From Methanobacteriota archaeon (GTDB taxonomy: Archaea > Undinarchaeota > Undinarchaeia > Undinarchaeales > Undinarchaeaceae), in contig NZBN01000008.1 of assembly GCA_002687935.1 (NCBI GenBank), positions 1-48,036 of the forward strand: a stretch of 48,036 bases of DNA, written 5' to 3'. The position numbers were made by a program, and so were the translations under genes. The notes under the pieces are model-generated. The model saw nothing but the letters and a program-made list of their open reading frames with translations, was not told the origin of the DNA and did not search any database. How positions within the stretch are numbered: position 1 is the stretch's first letter; every line of letters starts with the position of its first letter. This document shows positions 32,089-40,166 of this stretch, one piece after another.

Positions 32089-32430
32089 ATGGAAAAATTA
32101 AGAAGGGCGCCAGCTCTGGAGAGATTTGTTAAGGACATACGTCCTGAAGATATCAGAGTTCGTGTTGTAGGAATTGTATCTGACAAAGGAGACGATTCAT
32201 TTATGCTTGAAGATGAGACAGGGAAAATTCTTGTAAAATCTGCAAGTGGTTTGTCATTTGAAAATGGGAGTAAAGTCCGCATCTTTGGAAGACCAGCTAC
32301 AGCAGAACAGGGCATTATATTGGAATTTGAAATTGCTCAGGATATGAAACTTCTTAATCAAAAACTATATAAGAAAACCGCCACTTTAAATCAAAATAAG
32401 GACACTGATGGAAACCAAAATAATCCTTAA
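32089..32430 (+). CDS. OB-fold nucleic-acid-binding-like protein
   Basis: A 113-residue protein. About residues 15-85 show an OB-fold pattern (IRVRVVGIVSDKGDDSFMLE, DETGKILVKSASG, GSKVRIFGRPA), like small RPA or tRNA_anti-type domains. I use ATG 32089; a GTG six bases earlier is possible. The 3' end overlaps the next ORF by 23 bases. Being just upstream of PCNA it may act in replication or repair, but no specific family can be assigned. Confidence 0.65.
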   Translation: MEKLRRAPALERFVKDIRPEDIRVRVVGIVSDKGDDSFMLEDETGKILVKSASGLSFENGSKVRIFGRPATAEQGIILEFEIAQDMKLLNQKLYKKTATLNQNKDTDGNQNNP

Positions 32431-32671
32431 AACCGCATTGATAGCACTAGTTGTGTTTGTTGCAATAATCTCTGTTGCAGAAGCACGAAGAGGCGCAGCT
32501 GATGAGGATGCAGAGAACTGCATTCTTAAGCCTGAAACAGGACTCAGTATCGCTTCAGTAACTGGAGGCTTTGCCTACATATTTGCAGGCGGAGCAAGTC
32601 CACTAATAATACTTGCTGTTGCATTCATTGTTGGTTTTATATCATCACACTTCATATGGCACGGATTCTAG
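32408..32671 (+). CDS. small membrane protein overlapping the OB-fold gene
   Basis: An 87-residue protein with a signal-like first helix (about 7-25, ending VAEARRG) and a second hydrophobic hairpin region (about 45-85). GGA lies about 8 bases before the ATG. It starts inside the preceding gene. No family recognised, and the short length leaves some doubt, though the hydrophobic pattern and codon use look genuine. Confidence 0.55.
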   Translation: METKIILKTALIALVVFVAIISVAEARRGAADEDAENCILKPETGLSIASVTGGFAYIFAGGASPLIILAVAFIVGFISSHFIWHGF

Positions 32672-32716
32672 GGAATCTTATGACTTTATGAGAAATAGAA
32701 AGAGTGGGAACAGTAG

Positions 32717-33463
32717 ATGGCATTTAAATTTATATTAGACGAACCGGACCTTTTGAAAGAGTGCGTAATAGCCGCATCAAGTATGCTCAATGAGGCACTT
32801 CTTTCAGTCGACAGTAATGGAGTCAGCCTTGTGAGTATGGACTCAGCAAATGTTGCTCTTGTAGAATTTAATATTCTTGCAGGAGCATTCAGAGAACTGG
32901 AAGCTTCTGAAAAAACTGGATTTGGTGTCAATATGACAGACCTTGTTTCTGTAATGCGAAGAATAAAATCTACAGAAAGTCTTGAAATGTCTATGAATGA
33001 CGGCATGCTATCTATGAAGATATTTGGAAATGCAAAAAGAGCCTTTCAGATACCTCTGATAGATGTGAAGAAAGAGACTAAAATCCCGCAGCTGGACTTT
33101 CCTGCAAGTATTGAGATAAAGGCCAGCTTCCTTGAGGACGGAATAAGCGATGCAGAAATAATTTCAGATGCAGTTATACTGGAAGCCGACCCTGACTCAT
33201 TCACAATCCGCTCGAGAGGAGATAACAGAACTGCCGAACTCAAGATGCAGAAAGGGGAAGACGGAATAGTTAGTTTGGAGGCAAAGGACCACGTTAAATC
33301 AACCTTCTCCCTGGATTATTTAAAGAAAATGATAAAAGCATCAAAGATATCTGATGTTGCCAGTGTAAGAATTGGAAATGATTATCCTCTGAGAATGACC
33401 TTCACAGTAATAGACAAAGCCCATATAGGATTTGTTCTTGCTCCAAGAATAGAGAATGACTGA
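32717..33463 (+). CDS. pcn: PCNA sliding clamp
   Basis: Trimeric DNA clamp giving processivity to polymerases and recruiting PIP-box proteins. The 248 residues match the two-domain clamp: FKFILDEPDLLKECVIAASS at the start, SVDSNGVSLVSMDSANVALV, an interdomain connector near 120-130, and the C-terminal DYPLRMTFTV followed by VLAPRIEND. Length is typical (about 245-250). It begins a stretch of replication genes. Confidence 0.96.
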   Translation: MAFKFILDEPDLLKECVIAASSMLNEALLSVDSNGVSLVSMDSANVALVEFNILAGAFRELEASEKTGFGVNMTDLVSVMRRIKSTESLEMSMNDGMLSMKIFGNAKRAFQIPLIDVKKETKIPQLDFPASIEIKASFLEDGISDAEIISDAVILEADPDSFTIRSRGDNRTAELKMQKGEDGIVSLEAKDHVKSTFSLDYLKKMIKASKISDVASVRIGNDYPLRMTFTVIDKAHIGFVLAPRIEND

Positions 33464-33482
33464 AATATTGTCAATATTTTTT
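33464..33482 (+). terminator. hairpin plus T-run after pcn
   Basis: AATATTG and CAATATT are perfect inverted copies around one base, followed by TTTTT. This sits directly after the PCNA stop codon. Confidence 0.45.
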
Positions 33483-33500
33483 CTGAAAACCGAGCGATAC

Positions 33501-33510
33501 CTTTATAATT
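33501..33510 (+). promoter_or_regulatory. TATA box of the 33532 gene
   Basis: CTTTATAATT is centred about 27 bases before ATG 33532, predicting a leaderless transcript. Confidence 0.5.
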
Positions 33511-33531
33511 AAAAACGAATTACAAGCTCTG

Positions 33532-34386
33532 ATGAGTAAAAAAAAAGATTTTAGTTTCTATTACAGTATAGCGCTTTTATCACTGCTCGCTCTAATTATT
33601 TTTATGCAACCGCAGGCAGGAGAAACAATTCCTGACCTTGATGAAGTTACAAGTGTGGAAGGTGTGATTGTTAACGGGGAAGCAGTTCAGGAAATTGAAA
33701 TTCAGGAAGAACTTGTTGAGATTGTAAAATTCGAAGGAACTTTACAGGAAACAACCTGTAATATTGATGCAGGATGGCCTGCGCATTGCCCGATAAAAAA
33801 AGGAAGTAGAGAATTTAGAACCTGTTGGATTGAATCAACAAGTGGAAGTTCTGACCTTTTCGCAAATATAGGATGCGGGGCGATGACCATTCACGCAGAA
33901 TTTAAGCAGATGGCATCAATGGCAACATCAAGAGAAGCCCGGCTTGTTCTTCTGCCCGGACCAAATATAACAGCAAGATATCTTCTGTCTCTTGATATGA
34001 GAATAAACGGTCTTCCGACAACGGAAGCCGACGACCAAGGTCTTGTTATTAATGTTGAGGAAGTGCAGAATCATAGAAAAATTGTGATAAGTGTTTCTGA
34101 GGGGAAAATATGTGTGAGAGAATCCGCTGAGGAATGTGTAGAGAGTTCTGAAGTTATAGAAGCAACACAACCCGGGAGAAATAAGTGGGAAATTGTAGGA
34201 GAAGATTCTGACCTAAGAATATATGTTGATAACTCATTGATTGCAGAGTTCTCGGAACTTACACTTCTGTCCTACCAGCAAAGTGGAAACCTGCTGTCAA
34301 TATATGCCAGGCTGAATCCGGACGATATGAGTGGGAGCGTCTTGGATGTTGAAATTAGAGAGGCTGAATTTTACAATATAATATAA
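33532..34386 (+). CDS. membrane-anchored extracellular protein, possible laminin-G/concanavalin-like fold
   Basis: A 284-residue protein with an N-terminal membrane helix (about 10-28) and an outside domain. Four cysteines occur between about 80 and 125 (TTCNIDAGWPAHC, TCWIE, IGCGAM) and two more near 185-205, likely disulphides. The second half has a beta-sandwich pattern including WEIVGEDSDLRIYVDNSLI, reminiscent of laminin-G-type sugar-binding domains. No family certain. It interrupts the replication gene run between PCNA and FBPase and has its own promoter. Confidence 0.65.
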   Translation: MSKKKDFSFYYSIALLSLLALIIFMQPQAGETIPDLDEVTSVEGVIVNGEAVQEIEIQEELVEIVKFEGTLQETTCNIDAGWPAHCPIKKGSREFRTCWIESTSGSSDLFANIGCGAMTIHAEFKQMASMATSREARLVLLPGPNITARYLLSLDMRINGLPTTEADDQGLVINVEEVQNHRKIVISVSEGKICVRESAEECVESSEVIEATQPGRNKWEIVGEDSDLRIYVDNSLIAEFSELTLLSYQQSGNLLSIYARLNPDDMSGSVLDVEIREAEFYNII

Positions 34387-34423
34387 AAGTTTTTTAGAAT
34401 TCCATATAAGTAGTCGGAGCAAG

Positions 34424-34433
34424 CTATTTAAAG
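34424..34433 (+). promoter_or_regulatory. TATA box of the FBP aldolase/phosphatase gene
   Basis: CTATTTAAAG predicts initiation near 34454, leaving a short leader with a GGGAG ribosome binding site (34458-34462) before ATG 34469. Confidence 0.5.
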
Positions 34434-34468
34434 AATACAGGAAAAGAAAGGAAGAGTGGGAGAAAAGT

Positions 34469-35569
34469 ATGGTAGAAAAAACAACACTTTCAGTAATAAA
34501 GGCAGATGTAGGAAGCGTCCCAGGGCATGTAGTAGCACCGCCGGAACTTTTGGAAGAATGTGAAACCATTCTCAATAAAGGACTTTCAGAGAACACAATA
34601 AATGATTTTTATATAACACGGTGCGGAGACGATATTCAGTTAATAATGACGCACTTTAATGGAGAAGATAACAAAGATGTTCATAAACTTGCATATGATG
34701 CCTTTGTATCTGCAACAAACAAAGCAAAGGAAATGAAACTTTATGGTGCAGGACAGGACCTTCTGAAAGACACTTTCTCAGGAAATGTTAAGGGAATGGG
34801 ACCTGGTGTTGCTGAGATGGAATTTGAGGAAAGACCTTCTGACCCCGTAATAGTTTTCGCAGCAGACAAGACAGACCCCGGAGCTTTCAGCCTTCCATTC
34901 TACAGGATGTTTGCAGACCCTTTCTGCACACCCGGACTAACAATTGACCCGACACTCCAGGACGGATTCAGTTTTGAAATTCACGACATTAAAGAAAGTA
35001 GGAAAATAACGCTAGACGCTCCTGAAGATACCTACAAACTTCTCGCATTTATAGGCTCAACCGGAAGATACCTCATAAAGAGAGTATACAGGCGCTCAGA
35101 CGGAGAAATTGCAGCTGCGCTTTCCACTGAAAAATTGGCACATATAGCCGGAAAATATGTAGGCAAGGATGACCCAGTTGCGATAGTTCGCTGCCAGTCA
35201 GGTTTTCCAAGCGTTGGAGAAGCTCTTGAGCCATTTGCCTTCCCGCACCTTGTTTCAGGTTGGATGAGGGGCTCGCACAGAGGTCCTTTTATGCCGGTTT
35301 CGCAAGAAGACGCGAGAAATTCCAGACTTGACGGACCTCCACGAGTAATAGCTCTCGGATTCCAGATAAATAAAGGAACACTAGTAGGACCAGAAGACCT
35401 GTTCAATGATATAGCATATGACAGAACACGTGAAAAGGCACATGAAGTTGCAGATTATATGAGAGGACACGGTCCATTTGAACCGCACAGACTTGGAGAA
35501 GAGGAAATGGAATACACAAGCCTTCCGAAAATCCTTAAATCACTGGAATCTAAGTTTAAGAAGATTTAA
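34469..35569 (+). CDS. fbp: bifunctional fructose-1,6-bisphosphate aldolase/phosphatase (type V)
   Basis: Joins triose phosphates and dephosphorylates the product to fructose 6-phosphate, the ancestral-type gluconeogenic enzyme of archaea. The 366 residues are standard for the family. Diagnostic segments are TLSVIKADVGSVPGH at the N-terminus, YGAGQDLLKDTFSGNVKGMG, ADKTDPGAFSLPFYRMF, and HRGPFMPV with RLDGPPRV. With eno and ppsA it implies sugar synthesis from pyruvate. It lies 30 bases before the primase gene. Confidence 0.96.
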   Translation: MVEKTTLSVIKADVGSVPGHVVAPPELLEECETILNKGLSENTINDFYITRCGDDIQLIMTHFNGEDNKDVHKLAYDAFVSATNKAKEMKLYGAGQDLLKDTFSGNVKGMGPGVAEMEFEERPSDPVIVFAADKTDPGAFSLPFYRMFADPFCTPGLTIDPTLQDGFSFEIHDIKESRKITLDAPEDTYKLLAFIGSTGRYLIKRVYRRSDGEIAAALSTEKLAHIAGKYVGKDDPVAIVRCQSGFPSVGEALEPFAFPHLVSGWMRGSHRGPFMPVSQEDARNSRLDGPPRVIALGFQINKGTLVGPEDLFNDIAYDRTREKAHEVADYMRGHGPFEPHRLGEEEMEYTSLPKILKSLESKFKKI

Positions 35570-35599
35570 GAACAGGTCGAAACAATACTTTTTGGGAGA

Positions 35600-36853
35600 A
35601 TGTATAAAGAGGCTATCGAGAGTTATTATTCCAGGACGAATGTCCAGAGAGCTATACTGGGAGTTTCAGAGAACAGAGAACTTATACCTGTTCTTTCAAC
35701 AGGATCATTTGGAAGCAGGCCTAATGCCGTCTATTATGAAAAAGATGTAGAACAGATGGTAAAGGGCGGAGCAATAGACTTCCACTGCTCAGTTGAACGC
35801 TGGAAGGACCCTTTGAAGCTCAAAACAGGGATGAGAAAGGAAGACCAGGACGCTTTGAGAATTGGATGGGACCTTATTATAGATATAGACTGCAAGAAAA
35901 CACTGGAAGAGGCCAAAACTGCCTGTATAATACTTCTTGACAGAATTGAAGAACTGAATATACGCAACTATGGCGTTAAATTTTCAGGTAATCGGGGTTT
36001 CCATATTGTAGTTCCCTTTGAAGCATTTCCTACAGAAGTTATGGGAATGGGAGAAATTGCAAAAAATTATCCCGGACTTCCAAGAAAAATGATACAATAT
36101 CTTGCAGACAGCACTTTTGATACGATGTATGAAGCATTTGGAGAAAATCCGAATGATGTTCTTGAAATAGACCATGGAGTTATAAGCCCCAGACATCTTT
36201 TCAGAGCTCCATATGCCCTGAACAGAAAAACCTGGCTCGCAAGCATACCTCTTGATAAAAAGGAAATCAAGAACTTTGACCCTCAAAGTGCACAGCCTTC
36301 AAAAGTAAAGGTGAAAAAGAAATTTCTCAAGGAAGTTGATGAAAATGAGGCAATTGAACTGCTCAGGTCTGCCGCGTATTGGACCTCAAAGCGGGAAAAG
36401 GCCACTGAGAAAAAAACTATTGCGTTTGAAGTTCCAAAGGACGCAATTCCTGTAAAGTTTTTCCCAAGTTGTATACAGAAAATAATGGAAGGACTAGATG
36501 ACGGAAGAAAAAGGAGTGTTTTCATATTGGTTTCCTTCCTTCACAGAATAGGTTGGGAAAGGCAGGATGTTTGGACCTTCTTGGTAGATTGGAATAAGAA
36601 AAATAAGCCTCCTCTGGCAGATACCCTTCTAAAATCGAGTTTCACGAGCCAGTATACAGGAGAAGGACCTAAGATGTCACCAAATTGTAGCAATCCGGGC
36701 TATTATGGAGGCTTTGGAGACAGCACATGCGACCACAGGAATCCTGTGTCATATACTCTGGGAAGAGTAAAGGCAATAAAAAGAAAAAAACCCAGAAGGC
36801 GTAGGGCAAAGACTAAAAAGGAGACCAAACAAGAGAAGGGAGTGGGAGAATGA
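35600..36853 (+). CDS. priS: DNA primase: PriS catalytic domain fused to a PriL-like C-terminal domain
   Basis: Makes RNA/DNA primers for replication. Residues 1-225 are PriS: SFGSRPNAVYYE near the start, catalytic D95 and D97 in IIDIDCKK, SGNRGFH at 129-135, and a late DHGVISPRHLFRAPY. PriS alone is about 330-350 residues; here 417. From about 285 the sequence follows the PriL iron-sulphur domain: VKFFPSCIQKIMEGL (C291), a helical region with LHRIGW, PNCSNPG (C363), and STCDHRNPVSY (C377). Three of the usual four cluster cysteines are visible. Fused primases are known in Nanoarchaeum and related archaea. A basic tail ends the protein, overlapping the GINS gene. Confidence 0.92.
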   Translation: MYKEAIESYYSRTNVQRAILGVSENRELIPVLSTGSFGSRPNAVYYEKDVEQMVKGGAIDFHCSVERWKDPLKLKTGMRKEDQDALRIGWDLIIDIDCKKTLEEAKTACIILLDRIEELNIRNYGVKFSGNRGFHIVVPFEAFPTEVMGMGEIAKNYPGLPRKMIQYLADSTFDTMYEAFGENPNDVLEIDHGVISPRHLFRAPYALNRKTWLASIPLDKKEIKNFDPQSAQPSKVKVKKKFLKEVDENEAIELLRSAAYWTSKREKATEKKTIAFEVPKDAIPVKFFPSCIQKIMEGLDDGRKRSVFILVSFLHRIGWERQDVWTFLVDWNKKNKPPLADTLLKSSFTSQYTGEGPKMSPNCSNPGYYGGFGDSTCDHRNPVSYTLGRVKAIKRKKPRRRRAKTKKETKQEKGVGE

Positions 36854-37425
36854 CAGAAGTAATAACATACGAGACACTTCGAGAAATACAAAGAGACGAG
36901 AAAAGGTCTTCAAAGCTTTACTCTCTGGGCAAGAATTTCTATTCTGTTGTTCAGGACTACCTTGGACGAGAACTTCCAGAAGACGATATATCAAGAAATG
37001 AGATATTGAATGCTCGAAAAATACTTGAAGATATACACGATAGGAGAGAGAAGAAGATAATAAATTACGCACTTGCAATAGCAAGAAATAATGAGAAGCT
37101 TGATGTGCCTGAAATGACGCCAGAGGAACATTTGCTTCTCGAAAAGCTTGTAGAAACGCTTAAAAAGTACCGGGGTAACATAGATAACACTTCACCTTCA
37201 GAAGCAAAAGAAGTGCCAGAAACTGAAGTGGTGTCTGCTGAAGAAAAAGAAGATTTAGAAGACAGCGAAACAAAGCTTGTGCAAGTAAAACTTCTCGAGG
37301 AGCTGCCACAGATTGTAGGAGCAGATATGGAAGAATACGGTCCATATTCAGAAGGAGAAGTCGCAGAAATTCCGGAAGAAAACGCAAAAATACTGATTGA
37401 AAATAAAAAGGCAGAAGAAAAATGA
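36850..37425 (+). CDS. gins51: GINS complex subunit (Gins51 type)
   Basis: GINS joins MCM and a Cdc45/GAN-type protein in the archaeal replicative helicase. The 191-residue protein has the Sld5/Gins51 order: an N-terminal helical A domain (ETLREIQRDEKRSSKLYSL, FYSVVQDYLG, NARKILEDIHDRREKKI), an acidic linker (about 115-140), and a small beta B domain at the C-terminus (GADMEEYGPYSEGEVAEIP). It overlaps the primase stop as ATGA, a common PriS-GINS pairing in archaea. Confidence 0.9.
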   Translation: MTEVITYETLREIQRDEKRSSKLYSLGKNFYSVVQDYLGRELPEDDISRNEILNARKILEDIHDRREKKIINYALAIARNNEKLDVPEMTPEEHLLLEKLVETLKKYRGNIDNTSPSEAKEVPETEVVSAEEKEDLEDSETKLVQVKLLEELPQIVGADMEEYGPYSEGEVAEIPEENAKILIENKKAEEK

Positions 37426-37700
37426 ATATACCAAAAACATTGAATATGTATTGTGCATGGTGCAAGAAGCACAACGCACACGGAGTATTCGTTTCAAAAA
37501 AGAGACAGAAGAGAGCACTTTCCATAGGACAGAGAAGGTTTAAGAGAAAGATGGAAGGTTACGGCTCATTCCCCAAGCCAATGCCACAGGGAAAGAAGCC
37601 AACACAAAGGCAGGATCTCAGATTTAAGTGCGGAGAATGCAATAAGGCAAACACTCGGGCAAAAATGCCAAGAGTAAAGAAATTCGCTCTGACTGACTAA
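37422..37700 (+). CDS. rpl44e: large ribosomal subunit protein eL42 (L44e)
   Basis: A zinc-binding 50S protein near the E site. The 92-residue protein has zinc cysteines C11, C14, C70 and C73, with a basic middle (KRQKRALSIGQRRFKRK) and the end RAKMPRVKKFAL typical of the family. The start overlaps the GINS stop as ATGA. In most archaea S27e and aIF2-alpha follow directly; here a membrane protein gene comes next and S27e is not present. Confidence 0.93.
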   Translation: MNIPKTLNMYCAWCKKHNAHGVFVSKKRQKRALSIGQRRFKRKMEGYGSFPKPMPQGKKPTQRQDLRFKCGECNKANTRAKMPRVKKFALTD

Positions 37701-37707
37701 TAAGCAC

Positions 37708-38409
37708 ATGTCGTTGCCAATTTTAGAAATAATCCGATGGAAGAGACTTTACTATTTTAGCCTGTCTGCATTCATTCTTTCAGCTATATTTTTCAAAATT
37801 AATCCCCTCATATCAGCAATTCTTATGTTTTCTATGTTGTCGTGGTGGACTCTTCTTCCAGGAAGAATTTCCCCATATCTTATGGAAATAAATATAGGGG
37901 ATTTTTTCACAGTTATGGTTGCTCTGAATATTGGAGTTGTGGAAGGTGTCATATTCGGCTTTCTAAATATATGGGCCGGACCAATATTTGGAAGGGCTGA
38001 AAGACTGCAATTGACCAGCAGGATATCGATTGTAGCAATTCTTGCAACACTCTTAGTTCCGACAATATACAGCTTTACAAATCAGAGTGTTCTTTATACA
38101 CTCTACGGATATTCAATAGCATTTTACACAATACACCTTACCTCGAGTCTTATGATTTCTCTAAGGGCTTTCCTCAATGTAATGAAATTTTCATTAATAG
38201 CAGTTCCAATGGCATTTATCACCAACAGAGCCTATTTTTCAGTATTTGGAAATTCTTCTACTCACTTTGCCGGAATTGAAATAGGAAGTGAGATGATGTG
38301 GGTAAGTGGTGCACTTCTTACATTTTTCACTATTATGAATTTCCGCGAATTCCTAGCACAAAAAGCCAATATAGGTGGCTCAATCATAAAGAGCGAGAAA
38401 CATATATAG
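37708..38409 (+). CDS. polytopic membrane protein, unknown function
   Basis: A 233-residue protein with about six hydrophobic helices and few charged loops. The third region carries NIGDFFTVMVALNIGVVEGVI and a GRAERLQLTSR loop. The helix with paired glycines and the N-terminus are loosely like ECF-type S components or other small transporters, but I cannot assign a family. It sits where S27e is usually found, 7 bases after L44e, and is followed by aIF2-alpha. Confidence 0.65.
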   Translation: MSLPILEIIRWKRLYYFSLSAFILSAIFFKINPLISAILMFSMLSWWTLLPGRISPYLMEINIGDFFTVMVALNIGVVEGVIFGFLNIWAGPIFGRAERLQLTSRISIVAILATLLVPTIYSFTNQSVLYTLYGYSIAFYTIHLTSSLMISLRAFLNVMKFSLIAVPMAFITNRAYFSVFGNSSTHFAGIEIGSEMMWVSGALLTFFTIMNFREFLAQKANIGGSIIKSEKHI

Positions 38410-38430
38410 GCGCGGGGACAGGAAAAGGTC

Positions 38431-39219
38431 ATGGCAACAGAAAAGAGAGCTCAAAAATTCCCTGAAGAAGGGGAATTTGCAATGGGAATTGTATCAAAGA
38501 TTTTCCCCTACGGTGTTTTTGTTAAGCTGACAGACTATAACGGAGTTGAGGGAATGGTACACGTTTCTGAGGTCTCCAATAAATGGGTCAAGAACATAAA
38601 GGACCACGTTAAGGATAAGCAGGTAATTGTTGTAAAGGTTTTGAGGGTCAGCACAGGAAAGGGACATGTTGATTTGTCAATAAAGTCTGTAAAGGACGTT
38701 CACAGAAAAAAGATTCTTGATTCTCATAAGAGAAAGCAGAGAGTTGAAAAACTTCTGGCTATATCTGAAAAAGAAATAAAAAAAGAGAGTGCAGCAGATG
38801 TAATGGAGGCTCTTGAAGATGGTTACAAAGAAGCTTACTCTGCTCTTGAAGCAATACTTTCTGACGGAGGAGAAGCTTTGGAAGGTATTAAACTTTCAGA
38901 TGAATGGAAGAAGGAACTTGTAAAACTTTCGAATGATAATATTGAACTGCCGGTAGTCTCAATAAAAGCTATTCTTAAGCTTGAGAGTGAAGACGGAAAA
39001 GGTGTGGAAACAATAAAATCGGCTGTTAAGAAAGCTCGGAAAGCGAATGATGATAAGGAAGTTAATCTTGAACTGAAATATAAGGGAGCTCCGCACTATT
39101 CAATAAGACTGACAGGTCCCGATTACAAAAAAATTGAAAAGATTATGGAGAAAGTATCATCTGCCGCAATAGATGAAATGAAGGGAAATGGCGGGAGTGG
39201 ACAGCTTATTAGGGAATAA
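38431..39219 (+). CDS. eif2a: translation initiation factor aIF2, alpha subunit
   Basis: One of three aIF2 subunits that bring initiator tRNA to the ribosome. The 262 residues match the family: an S1 domain (about 12-85) with FAMGIVSKIFPYGVFVKL, then MVHVSEVSNKWVKNIKDHV, a helical domain, and a C-terminal alpha/beta domain that binds the gamma subunit. An AGGAAAAGG-type ribosome binding site and a TATATA element lie just upstream. Its stop overlaps the nop10 start. Confidence 0.95.
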   Translation: MATEKRAQKFPEEGEFAMGIVSKIFPYGVFVKLTDYNGVEGMVHVSEVSNKWVKNIKDHVKDKQVIVVKVLRVSTGKGHVDLSIKSVKDVHRKKILDSHKRKQRVEKLLAISEKEIKKESAADVMEALEDGYKEAYSALEAILSDGGEALEGIKLSDEWKKELVKLSNDNIELPVVSIKAILKLESEDGKGVETIKSAVKKARKANDDKEVNLELKYKGAPHYSIRLTGPDYKKIEKIMEKVSSAAIDEMKGNGGSGQLIRE

Positions 39220-39389
39220 TGGCAAAAATTCTCAGATGTACGAAATGCAGACAGTATACTATAAAAACTATCTGCCCTAATTGCAAAATAATTACAGCAA
39301 GTCCTGAACCGGCAAAATACGACCCCAAGGACAAGTACGGAAAATACAGAAGACAGGCACGAACAGATGGAAACCTTCGTAAAGTATAG
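39219..39389 (+). CDS. nop10: H/ACA ribonucleoprotein subunit Nop10
   Basis: A 56-residue protein of the box H/ACA pseudouridylation RNP. I found it by translating between aIF2-alpha and the PAC2 gene. It has zinc cysteines C7, C10, C19 and C22, then PEPAKYDPKDKYGKYRRQA, the conserved linear segment that binds Cbf5. Start overlaps the aIF2-alpha stop (TAATG); the 3' end overlaps PAC2 by 23 bases. Order aIF2-alpha-Nop10-PAC2 is standard in archaea. Confidence 0.95.
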   Translation: MAKILRCTKCRQYTIKTICPNCKIITASPEPAKYDPKDKYGKYRRQARTDGNLRKV

Positions 39390-40161
39390 CAAAAAACCTA
39401 AATTAAATAATCCAGTTCTTATAGAGGGACTCCCAGGATTTGGACAGGTAGGGAGACTTGTTTCCGAGCACCTTGTTAAAGAATTTAAAGGAAAGAAATT
39501 TGCAGAGCTTTATAGCCCTCACTTTCCACCACAGGTCATGATAAAGAATGACGGGCTTATAGACATGATTTCAAATAACTTTTTCGCGATAAAGAGACCG
39601 AAGAAGCGCGACATTCTTGTTGTTATAGGAGAGTCACAAGCGGCGACTATAACTGGGCAGTATGAAATCTGTGAAAAGATACTTGATGTCGCCAAGGAAT
39701 TTGGAGTTAAAGATATTATAACAGTTGGCGGATATGCAATGGGCAGACTTATGAAAAGACCGAAGGTGTATGGAGCCGCTAATGACAAGAAAATAATAAA
39801 GGAATTTTCGAAACACGGGGCAATATTCAAAACAAAGGGGGACAGAGGAGGAATTGTTGGCGCATCCGGTCTGCTTCTGGGCTTGGGACAGCTCAGAGGG
39901 ATGAGCGCAGTATGCCTGATGGGAGAAACACCAGGACACCCGCTTTTAATAGATGCAAAGGCTGCTGAAGAGGTTCTTAATATTATAGGAACTTATCTTG
40001 GAGAGGAAATTCCAATGGGAGAGCTTGATAAGAGGGCGAAAGAGCTTGAGAAGTTCAGGCTCGGACTTGAGAAAATGATGAAGAAGGCCATTCAGCAAGT
40101 AGAGAGGCAGGAAGAGAGTGAGCAGAAGAAGACTGAAGAGAAAGTCAAGTATATCGGTTAA
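39367..40161 (+). CDS. PAC2-family protein (proteasome assembly chaperone-like)
   Basis: Related to eukaryotic proteasome assembly chaperone 2; archaeal members include the PbaB class. The 264-residue protein opens with NPVLIEGLPGFGQVGRLVSE, contains RDILVVIGESQAATITGQYE, ITVGGYAMGRL and GLLLGLGQLRGM, and has a coiled, charged C-terminal tail (about 220-264). A proteasome is encoded in the same window (psmA, psmB). Position directly after nop10 is conserved among archaea. Confidence 0.92.
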   Translation: METFVKYSKKPKLNNPVLIEGLPGFGQVGRLVSEHLVKEFKGKKFAELYSPHFPPQVMIKNDGLIDMISNNFFAIKRPKKRDILVVIGESQAATITGQYEICEKILDVAKEFGVKDIITVGGYAMGRLMKRPKVYGAANDKKIIKEFSKHGAIFKTKGDRGGIVGASGLLLGLGQLRGMSAVCLMGETPGHPLLIDAKAAEEVLNIIGTYLGEEIPMGELDKRAKELEKFRLGLEKMMKKAIQQVERQEESEQKKTEEKVKYIG

Positions 40162-40166
40162 TTATT

